From Circinella umbellata (lineage: Eukaryota > Mucoromycota > Mucoromycetes > Mucorales > Lichtheimiaceae), in the NCBI GenBank assembly GCA_025093555.1, contig JAIWNF010000083.1, positions 79,415-143,414 on the forward strand: a DNA stretch of 64,000 bases. The letters are read 5' to 3'. Shown piece by piece: positions 1-13,547 of this stretch (its first letter is position 1; each line of letters opens with the position of its first letter). The notes beneath the pieces were generated by a model. That model saw only the letters and a list, made by a program, of their open reading frames with translations, was not told the origin of the DNA and did no database searches. The translations under genes and the position numbers were made by a program.

Positions 1-3000
1 ATAACTTTCATAATGTTATGCGTTGTACTTTGTTTGATTATTTGAACCTTTATTATAGTATATTTTAAATATGATCGGTAAGCGGTTCCTTTTTTTTATC
101 AAGCAGGAATAAGTTGATAAAGCCTACTTTTACTTAAACTTTTAACTTAATGAAAGATGGCAGACATTTGTTTACTGGTATTTATAAACTAGAGTTGTAA
201 ACTACAGTGGTTATGTGAATCTAATACGCAAAGACGTTCAATTGAAAAATACCCTGGTATGTTACAATCTTAGAAGATTATTATTTTGATTAATCTTCAG
301 GTGAAATCCAAAAGGTAAATTGATCACCTGGCCAGAGAATATTATCTAATTTCTATCATAAGAAACATACAGGTAATTCATTTATATACATATATAAAAG
401 GTAATGCGTCGTAATTCTGCCATTATAAACTGAAATTACTAGTGCTCTTCATAAAAAAAAATAGAAAAAAAAAACTAGCACATTTTTTGTCATTTATATA
501 GAGCTACATAAACATCCCCATTAGGTACTTTGACTTATTTAGGTTTGCAAGGAGCACCTGCATCATTCAAATAATTATGATAGAGCGGAAGAAGTTGGGC
601 TGGATCGTCAATCCTGTTATGTCTCTTTCTTGTAGGAACTATTACAAGCGCTTTACCCCCCTCCCCAAAAAAAATATAGTAAGTTCGAACCTTAATAGCC
701 TCCTGTACTTATGCCTTTCCAAAGACAAACAACAATTTGTTACAATTAATGGCTGTATATTGGCCTCTGGAAGATCATTATGATTACATAATACCTTAAG
801 AATTTTTGTAAAGCTGATCTTTGATGGTTTTATTTTCATGAACAATAATGAAAAAAAAATGTTTTTTACTATGTAGCTAAGTTAAGTATTTATTTTTCTA
901 TGCTATATATAAGCGGCTGAATAGATTATACTGGTGTTGATCATGGTGTTGCTATTTTTTATGTACCTGATAGTGTAGTGAGAACACTAGAAACACTTTT
1001 AACCATAACTTCATCCCAGTGATGTATGTGTGTTTCTGTACGTAAATTTCCCTGCGAAAAAAAAGTATAGTATTTCTTTTAATAGCTCTCTCACAAAGAT
1101 TTGGTCGAGAAGAATCAAGTCTAGATATATTCGAAGGAGTCAAATAAAGGAGAAGGGTGACATTTCTACAACCCCCTTTTCAGATTAACATAAATGCAAA
1201 AAATACAAATTAAACTTATCGTTTAAAAATGATGATCTATTTAAAAACCTTAGTAATACTTTTCCGCGATCGATCATCAAATACGTAGCATTTTTTCAGC
1301 CTATTTACACTACTGGTGGCTGTACGTAGCGTGAGTAATATATCTTTTTTTTTGTATATATGTAGTGTGCGACAGTACTAAATTAATAATTAAAAAAAAA
1401 ACATAAACATTATGCACATTACCGCTGTGAAATGTTTTTTTATCGAAAAAAAAAAAATTGAAAGATAACCACATTAATGTGATACAAGGAGGGACAAGCA
1501 GTAGAGTATAATTTGTCACGTATGCAGTGTACAATGGCGATCCTTCTGTTTGGTATTCTATATGTTTTTTTCTGCCGTTGTCACGAACATTTCAAAGGAG
1601 TAAAAATAAAAGAGTTGGCAAAAATTAGCGTTTAAAGTTGATAACTTTAATCTAAACTTTCTTGCATTTGTTAACGGCAAAGACCTTTGTTTTAAGATTA
1701 CTATCAACTACTTTGTGTAGATGAACCGAAAGGATTGCAAAACACCCGCCAAAAAGTAAACTATATATATTTATTGATAATAATATAGCGATCAATTTGA
1801 TCACCATTGGTATTCGCTTCATTTTTATTGGGGTTATTAATAATAACTTACTTTATACAATTAAGGGTATGAAAAGCAAAATCATAACATCGACGGAAAA
1901 ACAGTATGTAGTATTTGCATTCATATACTTGTCATCACTCTAAACTTGATCAAGATGTAAGCTTTATCAAACTAATAAACAATACCACATAAATACATTT
2001 AAAAGATAGAACATTATAGTACACAGTTGGAATAAAGCTATGACTTTATGATCGTAGCTAGTACATATAGTATATTGCATTAGATCATTTATCAAATTGT
2101 TTGAAAGAATAATTCTAGTATAATAAAATTATACTAAATGATTCGGTTCAATTGAAAGCTTTCTTTTTTCAATTTTTCCATTATTGATCTAGAAGAAGAT
2201 GGCGGTGACTATCAGAAAAAAGTGTATAGTTTGTTACATTCATGTTCTCTAAAGCCCTCTTTCAAGAAAAGCCTGAGCCAAAAAATAAAGTAATCTTGGC
2301 TTTCACCTTCTTGTCACTGCAATAAAATACTGTACAAGTTATATTATACTTCTCTCTCTCTCACTCTCTATCATCCATAATTATTATTATTTTTTGAGGA
2401 GTTAGAATAGTTTAGCCTTTAACCTTGTTTATATACTAACAAAGTAGAAAATGAACGAGCAGATATTTTTGGGGGAAGAGGGGGTAATCAATAAAAAAAA
2501 AAGAAGAGTCCAGACACTTGACTATATTTCTTTCTGATATAGTATATTTGTAATAAAAATCTTAACCCAACGGTTTGGTAATGTTATTTTACTTTTTTTT
2601 TTTCTACATATTTACTTTCCAAAACAAGGTTCATTATATAATTATGCACACAAATTCACGACATCTACACTCATTTCGAGGCTTTCCTTATAGGTAACAA
2701 ACAGAAAAATAAAGAAAGAAAAAGGAGGAAAAGAATGAGGGAACATCGGGAAGGGAGTATATAAAGCATGTAGATTATCTACTTATCTTCATTAACCCAT
2801 ATTATGTAATTATAGTATATAGTAGTAATAATAATAATAGTGCTACTTTTGTAAGGAGCGAAATGTCGTTTATATTTTTTTTTTGAAGAATGAAATAGAA
2901 ATTTAGAGGAGTAGAAGGAAATATGTTTGCTGTAAAGTATCGATTAAATTATGCAGGTTTCATATAGAAAAAAAGATTCAACTCATTTTTAAGCAGTCCA

Positions 3001-4624
3001 TTACATTGTTAGAATAATCATTACCATTCTATATATATATATGGTTAAAAGAAGAGAAATGACGATAATGATGACACTGACGCTGACGATTTGATCCACA
3101 GGATACATTCAATATTATTACTGCATTTGTAATAATTCTTTAATATGTTCAATTTTATTATCACCAACACACAACTATTGTTGACTGTTGAATGATCGAC
3201 GGTGTAATAAAAAAGTCATCGCATTACAATTCAATTTATAAGTCATGTAAAACAATCAAAGTTATTTTGATTTCATCCCGAGGCTGTCAATATTAAATAA
3301 ACAATTGATTGTTGTTTCCGAGGTCGAGGTAGTGATGGCATATATATAAGAAAACTTCCATTTTAAGTTAAGTGCGATAGGACCAATAAACGTACACTTG
3401 GGTAACCCCCTTTTTTTAAAAAAAGAAAAGAAAAAGCATAATTTATTACCGCTATTTTTATACATACGATTACAAAAAAAAACAATGGTCAATCGATTTT
3501 CTTTGGTATTCTTTGTAAAAATAGTTTTATCCATTCTAAAAGTAGGGGCATAAGATAACCCATAAAATCAAAACCTACCTTGTAAGAAAATAATAACATA
3601 GTTTATCTTTATAGATATACGTCACTTTGTTTTTTTTGTTATTGTTTTTATTTGTGCTCAGAGACAAAAAAAAAAAACTTGTCTATTTTTTATATTTACC
3701 AATGGTATGTGTAACGATTACCAATTGCCAGACACCTCGTTTTTTTTTCCGCCATCACCATGGTAATTAATTATTTATAGTTGATCCCGTAAATAAATAA
3801 AAAAGATTGATTAAGTAAAACGTACTGTGACACTTATTAGACGCCACATAGTTCACATAGTTGTTTAATAGTATCACATTGTCGTTTAAGAACAAATATA
3901 AATTAATATAAAATAGTTTATATATGCAATTATTCATGAGAGCAAAAATAAAAATAAAAATATTAATATAAAGAGGACTTTATATTTTTGTTTTTATTGC
4001 CGAGTTTCAAAGACTTTTTTTTTTTGTATCCGTGTCTTCCCGCTTAACCAAAGCTTAATGTTCATAGAGAGAAAGAAGGAAAAAAGCAAAGAGTGTATCC
4101 ATAAATAGTACATAAAAATAAATTGTTTGTTTGTGGAATACAACCACATGCATTCAACAACAAATTTTTGATGTGTCAAAAAAGAAGATAAGTAAAGTAA
4201 AAAGTAATAATTATAATAAAAATTGATGGGCCAGACCACAAAAACTATTTTTGTATCTATGAATTTGAAATAGTATTAAAACAAAAAGAAATATAGTAAT
4301 TAATAATAAATAATAATAATAATAATAAAAGCAGATACAAAAACAGATTGAAAGTATTATCTTTTTTTTATGTGCGGTCTGTCAGGGGACAAAAACAGGG
4401 ATTTTTTTTTTTTTGTGTTCCCTTCCCACTTTCTCCTTCGCCACGTCAAAAATCTTCTTTAAATAAAATCAAATAATCCATCCGTTTTGTTTTGATCTTC
4501 TCTCTTCCTCTCTTTTTCTTTTCTTTTGCATACTTTTTTTTCCTAACTTTGATTCATTATTTGTGAATCAAAGACATAACGCTTTCCTTTTTATATTTTT
4601 TGTGAACAGCAAAATCTAATCACA
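1..4624. other. Gene-free AT-rich region
   Basis: I find no supportable gene here. All open frames are short, low in complexity (Phe/Tyr/Lys/Ile runs) and have no splice-site-linked continuation. There are scattered A/T homopolymers, a TC-rich tract near 2350 and a short AAT microsatellite at about 4303-4328. The last 200 bases or so before 4625 are pyrimidine-rich (TCTTTT-type), as upstream of several other genes in this window, and probably contain the promoter and 5' leader of the next gene. Confidence 0.6.
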
Positions 4625-6174
4625 ATGTCGGTTGATAATATTACGCTTGACCTAAATCATCTTTCCTTTGACACTACTCCAGATTTACTTTCAAATAAGA
4701 ATAACCCCTTGTTAACAACTAGTTCTAACTACCGTAATAATAATAGCAGCACTCCTTCTATTACCGTTACACAAGGTAAAGAATCGATTCTTTTTCTCTT
4801 TTTTACTTTAGAACTTTTTTTTTGGGAAAGGGGGAGCTATTTTTATTTTTATTTTTATTTTTTGGATATATGCATATACATACTTACATATTTTTATTTT
4901 TATTTTATTCTTGTTACAGAAAAAAGAACACTGCGAAGCAAAGCTCGTAATCGTCAATGCGTTCCAAGTGACGACGAAGAAGATGATGATGATGATGAGT
5001 TGGAAAGTTCGGATGAAGAGGATAATGTGTTAGATCGTCCTCGCGGAAAGAGTAATCCTATTACTGCTACTACTACAGTGAAAGCGAAGCATCGACAACC
5101 ATTACCTAGCGATGACGAAGAGGATGATGAAGAAGAAGGTACAGGGGGGGAAGATAAAAAAAAAAGCTTTATTATAATTTCAATTTTCTTTTTTATTAAT
5201 ATAAAATATATTCTATAATTATAATAGATGACGATGATGATAGTGATGTCGAACAACATCAACAACCTAGCCCAATGTATAGACGATTGAGTGGAATTGG
5301 GTCCACAAGTAATCTTCATCAAGAACGAGCACCTACCCCGCAAGTTCAATACCAACAAAATGCTGAAATGGCAAAACGCCATTCTGATGGAGGCGGTAAT
5401 AGTGGGAATCAATATTATTATAATAACAATGAATACGAATATAATCGACACAGCTCAGATGACCAACCTATACAGCAACCGCAATTTCATTTTCAAGAAG
5501 GAACGCAACTTCATCATTTGCAGCAAATGCAACAACATCATCAGACTCAGATAGCCCAGTTTCAACATCAGCAACAACATTCATCCTTTTTACGTCCACA
5601 ACAGCAACAGCAACAGCGTGTTAGCATGTCCGGAATGGACCTCCTGAAACAACTCGAACAAGAAAAAGCTGAGGCGAAACGCCAGAAACCAAATTTTAAT
5701 TCATCCAAAGTTAGAATTGATAAGGGATTGTTGGCTAACGTACCAGAACCTGGCTCTCATAATATTAGCTTTCAACACATGGCTATGCAACAACAGCAAC
5801 AACAACAACAATTTTACCATCATCATCACCATCACCATAACAATGGTCATCATCATTCTTCGAAACCTAGACACCAGCGATCTGCTTCATCTTTAGATAA
5901 ACAGCAGCGTCAACAATACCAACAACAGGCTCAACCACCACAACAACCACAATATGGATACTACCCCGCCCATGCAGTAGCAACAGCACCTGTAGGTTAC
6001 ATGTATCCACAGCAACAAGTATACCCCTATTTGAACGCTGGTAATGGAAATGGTTTAATGGGCTCACCATCATTAAATGGATCATCACAGTCTTTGGTTA
6101 TGATGGATAATCATCCACCTTCAAGACCTGGAAGTGCCCTTAGTAACTCATCCCGTAGACGTTCCCAGGATTAA
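4625..6174 (+). CDS. Gln/His-rich acidic protein of unknown function
   Basis: Three exons fit: 4625-4775, 4920-5138 and 5228-6174, giving 438 aa. Both introns are GT-AG; the first is a multiple of three, so reading through it would not break the frame. Exon 2 encodes two similar basic-then-acidic blocks, each with P-S-D-D-E-E-D-D. Exon 3 is dominated by poly-Gln, a run of His and Asn/Ser stretches. One less biased island, around GMDLLKQLEQEKAEAKRQ, looks like a short coiled coil and is followed by a segment rich in conserved-type residues (RIDKGLLANVPEPG). The C-terminus ends in a Ser/Arg-rich segment. I see no catalytic domain, signal peptide or membrane span. The composition suggests a disordered nuclear or RNA-granule protein, but this is inference; I do not recognise the family. 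Confidence 0.75.
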
Positions 6175-6864
6175 TTATTATTTCTTTATCCTTTTTTATA
6201 CTTTAATTTTTATTTTTATAATTGCATACATAATTCACACATGACACGCATGACACGCATATTTTTATTATATACTACGTATATTAGTATTATTACTAGT
6301 TTATCACACATATACAATTGTTCTTTTTTCCTTTTCATGCATGAATCTTACACCATTGCGGACTAAAAAAAAAGATTTTTTAAAAAGCCTATCTGTCAGG
6401 GAAAGGAGGTTATCCCCCCCCTCCACCTCCTTCTTTTTCCAGCTTATTTTTCACTGTTAAGGGATTGATGATATTGTGTCCCTTTTACCCGCCAAATAAT
6501 ACACTCCGTTTTTTTTTTATTTCTCTTCTTTATATATATACCTTAAAAAAATTACGACGTCACATTCTTGTCTTTTTTTTAATACTTACCTATAATCAAG
6601 TTCTTTTAAGAAAAAAAACCCAAAGGAAAAAAAAAAGACATTTTAATTGTTTGTAAAGATATTGTTATTGTAATGTATATATATATAGTGATAATAAGAA
6701 TAAGATTTGATGATCATGATAAAATTGATTGATATAAACAGAAAAAAAAATTATAAAGACGAATAATTAGATATAATAACAAATAATAGTAGAAAAAAAT
6801 TACTAATTTAATATAATATGTACATGGATGATTTACGAGGTAGAAACATTGGAATAGTAATCTA

Positions 6865-8275
6865 TCAGCGATATACGATTATATGTTTATGAGCATTCAC
6901 TTTGTCACTTTCTTTATATGTATGTATAATTAAAGCTATATGTTTACCTTGACATAATTCTTGGAAACAATTCGAACAAGATTCAAGCGTTTGAGAACAG
7001 CCACATCCACATAGTTTAACGCCATTTTCATTCAATATCGCTGTTGGTTGTTCCGATCGTTTGGATGATGTTATATCAGAAGGAAGACAGATGGATGCAA
7101 TTGATAAGCGGCGTCTCGAGTCTTCTGTCGTAAACCCAGTGTAAGGGTCATTACGTCCCTTCATGGCGCGCGAAGGATGTGCATCACACCCTGGACAAGC
7201 ACACGAATCACCGCATCGACATGTAATCAATCTGACTCTATTAACCTCTGTTGTTTTCTTACTACTGTTACTACTTCCACAGCATGTTGACTCCACTTTC
7301 TGCTGTTGATTGGTATTTTTACTACCACTTCCACATCCACATCCTGAAAATTTACTATCAGGTGTATTGCTATTCCGAATAGTATTACATGAAGTAGGTG
7401 ATGGTATCGATGATGAGCTAATGCTGGTGTTATTTTGTTTGATGGGACTCGAAGTACCATTAGAGCAACAACTGCTATTAGATGACGCACAAGAAGACAT
7501 TTCAGGAGGACTACTTGATGGTGTCGTCGTTTCTTTCTTTGCTAGTGGTTGTTCATCTGGGATATATTGCTGTGGTTGCTGTGGAGATTTTTGTGGCGAT
7601 GGTTGACGTAATAATGTTTGAAGAGGTTGTGATGGTAACGGGTCTAGTAACAATGGTGATGTTTGTTGCTGTTGTTGTTCAGGTTTTGGAGCAATTAGAC
7701 GTAGATTTAACTTTTCTTTCATCACTTTATCTATAGTTAGAGTATATAACAGTCTATAATATGAATAAAAGAAAATAGTTATTTACAAATCATTATAAGA
7801 ATACCTTGAGGTATTATTGCCTTTCTTTTCCGTGGTGGAGAATCTATATTATTATCCATTTCATACAATTAATATAAAAAAAATAATCAGATTGTATAAA
7901 TAATATACAAATATGGATAGAAGAAATATATTACCTAACTCGTCGTTACAGTCGCACTTTACATGTAATTGCCTCACCGCCCGCAGTTCTCGACAACGTT
8001 TACATTGTGTAGCTGGTCTTCCTTTCTTTTTAATTTCTATTAACGGTCGATCTTTATGTTTACAATGGGATGCTCGATGACCCTTTATATAAATAAATTG
8101 TTAGGTTGCTGCTCTTGTTTTTTTTTTGAATTTTCACTATCCTCCCCCTATAAAGCATACTTTAATACATGTTGCTAGAGAATAAATGAGAGTTAGAATG
8201 AATTGAACAATGACTTAAAAGTTCAAACTTTTTTTTTGTTTTACCACATGCTAGTTTTTTGCCGTCAATGATCAT
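6865..8275 (-). CDS. Copper-fist transcription factor (Cuf1/Mac1/Ace1-like)
   Basis: Five exons in transcription order: 8275-8245, 8174-8161, 8082-7935, 7843-7805 and 7730-6865, giving 365 aa. The spliced N-terminus is a copper-fist DNA-binding domain (residues 1-64). It has C10-x2-C13-x8-C22-x-H24 for the zinc and a KGRP minor-groove motif at 35-38. The C-terminal half is Ser/Pro/Gln-rich and carries Cys clusters: a C-x-C-x3-C-x-C-x2-C-x2-H block (around CRCGDSCACPGCDAH), a second cluster LCGCGC...CSNC near the end, and a weaker GCGCG...CC run. Such blocks bind Cu(I) in fungal copper sensors of this family. The protein is probably a nuclear activator of copper or iron uptake genes, or of detoxification genes. 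The second exon is only 14 nt, yet it supplies C13 and G16 of the domain, so the model stands on conservation. Confidence 0.88.
8161..8174 (-). other. 14-nt micro-exon of the copper-fist gene
   Basis: On the minus strand this 14-nt segment is preceded by CTCTAG and followed by GTATGC. Joined to the 31-nt first exon (phase 1) and to the exon starting at 8082, it encodes A-T-C-I-K between the first zinc Cys and the conserved G-H-R. Without it the domain lacks its second Cys and the frame is lost. The flanking introns are 70 and 78 nt. Confidence 0.8.
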
Positions 8276-10918
8276 TTGCTCTTATTACTGCCAGATTTAA
8301 TATAAAGACGGCTATGACAGTGTTAAAGAATCCACATAAATAAAATTTATTGTAAAGTGGAAGAAGTTGGGATAACAATAATTGTTTAAAAAAAACAAGT
8401 CTCAAAAGTCCCCGCCCAGGTCATTAAATTTTGACAACAAAAAGCGCTATTGCAAAAAATTATGCTTTGAAAGATGTGGGTGATATGAGCTTATATTGTG
8501 ATTCCATTATTAACCACATATACCGTTTTTATTCAATGCTTAAAACTGGGGAAAAGTTTGATATTACTGCTATTGTCATTCTCATTATGCAAGTACTCAG
8601 TCGGACAAAACCCAATGATAATATATCTCACCAAGAAGCGGTTGAGATCAAAATATTTTAATTTTCTAGAATAAACTTCTCGTTCTCGTGTTAAACTTGA
8701 TTGTTGTTCAAGCATATTCCAGCTTTATAACGAATAAATATAAAGCTTTAAAAAGCGGTCAAATCACCTGATTATTTTATTGCGGCAAGAAGTTGCGAAG
8801 TATATATAAAAAATAAAAAATAGAACAATAGAATTCACATTTTGAATAAGCACCTCTTTAATTCTTATTACGTATATTACAAAGTAAGAAATATCTTTGT
8901 GACAATACCATGTATATTCACCTGCACATACTATGTACATAGGAGAATATAATATTTTGTTCAAAAAAGCTAGGAAAGTGAATTATTATTAATAGTTATA
9001 ATATAGTAGTATATCCACGCAGGTACATATAATCCTTTATTATCATTTGCATACAGAGGTAATAATAACAAACCTGTTAAATGGAATGATAGATAATGTA
9101 TAGCCATCTCTAAGTCGGCTTTTCTATTTTACGTTTGAAAAAAAAAAGTATGAGTGAACAAGTTTATTTTCTTTAATCAGACTAACCTTTTGCGTAGTTA
9201 GCGTAAAACGTTGGTAATCAACATCAATGCGAATAAGTCGAAAATCTCCTGTTTCTTGAAATGCATTTTAAAAAAAAACGTCAAAAACCCAAGCAGAAAA
9301 TAAAATTTCTCGTAAATATTAGTACAAACATAAATTTAGTATTTCGATACCTATCATATTAGTTACTTCTATTGAGTTCCAAAAAGCAATTATGCACTGT
9401 GCGCATTACTCCATCCTTGAATTCAAGGATCAACGGCTAGCGACCGAATTTTTTTTCTTGTAAGTTTCAAAGGATCAAAGGATTAGATTCAAGGATCCAT
9501 CCTTGAAAAGCAATAGCTGAAGTTTTTTCGTGGAAATAAAATAAAATAAAAAGAACAAATGCTCCTATCTTCATTTATTTTGTTATAGTTTAACATGCTT
9601 ATTAAATGTACTATTTTATAGCATTGTTGTATGATTTTTGAGGTATTAGAAAAATATTCTCTGGGTCTAGTTAAAAGAATCAAAGGGATGAGATTCAAGG
9701 TCTTGAAAGCGGCAACTAAAATTTCTCTGATTCTAGTTTAAGGATCAAAGGATGAAATTCAGGGATTGACTCTTGATTTAAACATCCAATGATCCTTTGT
9801 TCATCCTTGAAGATTATTTATTTAAGGATGGAATTGAGCACAGTGTATGATGGCTACATAACATATTTCTTATTACCTTTTATTAGTAAGACTTATTGTT
9901 TGTTATAATTTGGCACGGTAACGTATATGTGAACTTGCTTCTTATTTGCTAGAAGAAGGTATTTATGATTATAACACAGAATATTTTAAAGTTTAATGCC
10001 GTTTTGAAAATGGGGTGATGCTACAAACAACTAAATAATAGTAATAATAGTAATAATAATAAATATTATATGATTAAAAACAAGTTGTATTAGAAAAAGT
10101 GTTAACGCCTGATACGCACTACAGAAAAAGTTCGGATGTTTTTTTTTCACTTGGTCATAAAAAGCTGTTTGATCTTCTTACTGTTACATAGATCAAATTT
10201 TAACTTTATATTTTTTTGTGATTTTGATAATCAGGTGCTCTTTACTGGTCTTTAAACATCTCTTTTGCTGCCTTTTTAAGCCCTTTTGGATGACCCATCT
10301 TCCTTTTATTTACACCACCATGGAATCGGATCACTTTATTAAACTCCACACCTTATTGAGATTCTAAATCAGGGAATTTAGTTTCACTCCACCTTTTTGT
10401 TTCTCCACAACCAGCAATAAATTATCTCCGATATACCAGTCCCCAATTATCGTCATCTTCGGTCATTATATTACGCAGCAGCTTTTCCTTTTCCTCTTTT
10501 TGTTGACAACATTATAATTCAAGTATCCAATGGGCAAGTTTCATTGACTAGCAAAATTAGTTACTAATATGACTACAAATTAAATAAAACGTGTAATTTT
10601 CTCTTCTCTTAAGATTTTCTCTATTCACTTTTTTTTTTATATAACTTTCAAATGGTAGTAAGGACTTAGGTCCGCGGACAGGGTTCGACATCATTTTGTG
10701 GAATCCTCTCACTCACTCGCGGTTTCATTATAAAGTGAAAAAAACACTCCGCCTTTTTTTTATTAGTTTTTTGTTTTTGTCTTTTTTTTTTTTTCTCCAA
10801 TAGATTTGGATCCGCTCTTTTCTTCTTCTCTTTCATTCTTTCTTATTTTTTTTTTTTAAAAAAAAACATATTACTGCTTTTTTTTTTCTGTGTCAATGCG
10901 ACTTGACCTTTTATTTCT
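8276..10918. other. Intergenic region with one short element
   Basis: This is the divergent interval between the copper-fist gene and the transporter. It is AT-rich with no convincing gene. A 76-codon open stretch at about 8431-8661, with no ATG at its start, has less biased composition and could be a gene remnant, but I recognise nothing in it. A terminal-inverted-repeat element lies at 9391-9849. The last 250 bases before 10919 are T-rich, as expected of the transporter's upstream region. Confidence 0.5.
9391..9849. mobile_element. Short non-autonomous TIR element (MITE-like)
   Basis: The left end (9394-9420) reads GCACTGTGCGCATTACTCCA followed by TCCTTGA. The reverse complement of the right end (9821-9848) reads ACACTGTGCTCAATTCCATC followed by CTTAAA. 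They match over about 26 bases with a few differences. The interior has no coding frame but repeats CATCCTTGAA and its complement TTCAAGGATC many times in both orientations, which is typical of subterminal transposase-binding repeats. No clean target-site duplication was visible, so the family is unassigned. Confidence 0.5.
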
Positions 10919-12607
10919 ATGAGTTTAAAGGAAATTACGACCGAGAAAGGTCACCACTCCCCGTCTCCTAGCACGGCAGAATCTGTCAAAGAAAGTCATT
11001 CAGTTGGTAAGTGTAACAGTATATTGTGTTTCTTACATCAACAAAAAAAACTCATAAAACCTCCCCCCCTCATAATTTGTATTTTAAACTTATTTTTTTA
11101 ATATTGAATTAGTTGATTATGAACTTGGTGGCAGTAAATTTAGTCATGGTATCGAACGTGAAGCTCAAGGTTCTAGTTTTCTCGCTTATTTTAACGTCGT
11201 TTGTGTCGTAGCAGGCACTGGTGCCTTACAATTACCTGTAATTATTGTTTTATATATATTTACAACTAAATCAAAATCGTGTGAAAAGTCCGGCAACGAA
11301 AACAAAAAGATTTTTTCTTTTTTAGCCTAAATTAAAAAAATATAATTTTTATAGTATGCTTTAGCTCAAGGTGGTTGGTTAGGTATTCTTATCTTGTTTT
11401 TAAGTTGGTTCTTTTCAACATGTAAGTTTTTAAAATGATGAAATAATCAGTTTATCAAATAAATAAATATTTAAAGTTTTTTTTTGGTTTCAACTGACTA
11501 ATCAATTTACCTTTTTTTTTGTACTACTTTATAGATTCGGGTGTTATATTGATTCGATGCCTCTATTACGATGGGCAATCTCGACTTAACTCATACCAAG
11601 AAGTAGCCGAGCGAGCATTCGGAAAAATTGGTGGATGGATCGCCTTTTTTTTCACTGCCATTACACTTATTGGTGTTCCTGTATTATACGTCATGCTTGC
11701 AGGTCAAAACTTGCATGCAGTATGTAAAGACACTTCTGCTGAACTTACAATGCCAATTTGGACTATTATTTGCGCATGTATCGTTGGTGTCCCATATATC
11801 TTTTTCAAATCGCTTAAAGAAGTTGGTTTTACCAGTCTTTTTGGTGTCTTAACGACTATCATCACCGTTTTGATCGTTTTGGGCATGTCTATCAAGGATA
11901 GTTACGAACGTGATCTTAGTGGTGCTCATCATGATCCCGTCATTTGGCCCATGTTTCCTATTGCTTTAAGTTCCATTACTTTCAGTTTTGGTGGCAATCC
12001 TATATACCCACACGTAGAAGCCGGTATGCGTAACCCACATCACTGGCCTCGTGTTATCTTTGGTGGTCTTGCCACTTGTGTTGCCATCTATTTCCTTTGT
12101 GCCATCCCAGGTTATTATTACTATGGCTCCGAAGTCGAATCACCCGTTTACAACAGCTTACCAGACAGTACTCCTAAAATGGCAGCAATTATAATTATTA
12201 CAGCACATGTGTTACTTGCCATGCCCGTATTAATGACATCGTTCGCTCTTGATCTCGAAAAGATTCTTAAAATATCTACATTCCATCGTTCTCGCTGGCT
12301 CGAGTTCACACTACGATTAATTGTCCGTCTTGTTTATATTGTCATCGTTACCGTTATTGCAGTTGAAGTACCATTGTTCGGTAACATCATGGCATTATTG
12401 GGCGCCTTTTCAAATTGTACTTTGATTTTCATTTTCCCTTTCATCTTTTATTACAAGTTAACTGGTTTCCGTAACAAGCCTTGGTATGAATTAATCTTTG
12501 GTGCCGTTGCCATTGTTCTTGGCCTTGTTGGCTTGATCTTTGGTAGTAAATCCGCTATTGAAGGCCTTATGGTTGAGTTTGGTCCTGGTGGTTCATATTC
12601 TTCCTAA
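10919..12607 (+). CDS. AAAP-family amino-acid transporter (AVT-like)
   Basis: Four exons (10919-11006, 11113-11237, 11355-11421, 11535-12607) give 450 aa. The family is the amino acid/auxin permease group (Aa_trans). Recognisable features are the first transmembrane segment with N-V-V-C-V-V-A-G-T-G-A-L-Q-L-P, the S-Y-Q-E-V-A-E-R-A-F-G segment after TM2, and G-A-F-S-N-C-T near TM9. About ten to eleven hydrophobic spans are visible. The N-terminus (about 35 residues) is hydrophilic and Ser/Glu-rich, likely cytosolic. The protein probably moves neutral amino acids across the vacuolar or plasma membrane by proton coupling; substrate and membrane are not decided by the sequence. Introns fall only in the first third. 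Confidence 0.85.
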
Positions 12608-13547
12608 AATATATTACACCTCTTTTCTTTTCTTTTTCTTTGTCCTCTTCTCTGGAAAACCTCTTACCCTTGTATTTTATTTTATTTTTGGCTTTTCTCT
12701 CTTTCTTTTATCTCTCTTCAACTAGAATTTTAATTATTCTCCTCACTGTATTCATATATCTCTTAATATTTTAATTATATATATATATATATATATATTA
12801 TAAAATCACACACTGTAATAAAAAAAAAGTAATTCTATGTTTATATATAGAGTGTAAAAACATTGCTAAAAAATCATTTTAGGTTTTATACCTTTTAAAA
12901 AAGAATTGGTGTTATGACATTTATCTTAAGGTTTTCCTCTCTTTAATGTAAGCAAGTGCTATTTGAAAAAAAGTTAAAAGACTGATAAAAAGTGAAAATG
13001 GACAACATTTTCAATAGAGGTCCCAAGATATTATATTATTATTATTTTCTTTTTAAACACGTCAACAACACTGTACGTATTTATTTTATTTATATAAGAG
13101 ATTATCTTAGAACCATTATATTATTTATTATATATATTTATTTATTGACTACATTATTGAACGTAGTACGTATTTGATGGATTTAATAACAACTGAATTC
13201 ACATTATAACGACTTAATACATATAGACGTAATATCGATCCCTGTACCAGATTTGATTATTATCGTTTAACATATATTATTTCAAATTAAACTTGAGTTT
13301 CTAAAATAAACCAATACTTTGTAATATACGATATTATTACTGGTGTTCACTATACAAATACATAAGCATTTGCTGTTGTAGCTGAATCAATATATCTTCA
13401 TATAAATTTAGTATACGTAAAAACATCCGTACCGGCAACACCACTGTTAGACTTGTTGATAAGTTCACTCACAGTTCCCTTGAACAATGGTTCTTTATTT
13501 GCTTCACGAACACTGGAACCCATGCATCCTTTTCATAATGAATAATA
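12608..13547. other. 3' flank, AT-rich
   Basis: After the transporter stop there is a pyrimidine-rich segment and an (AT)n microsatellite at about 12775-12798. No gene is supported from there to the TIR element that begins at 13548. Confidence 0.6.

Noticed and set aside
4954..5451. 165-codon minus-strand frame rich in Ser
   Set aside because: It is the antisense shadow of the acidic and Gln/His-coding exons and has no independent features.
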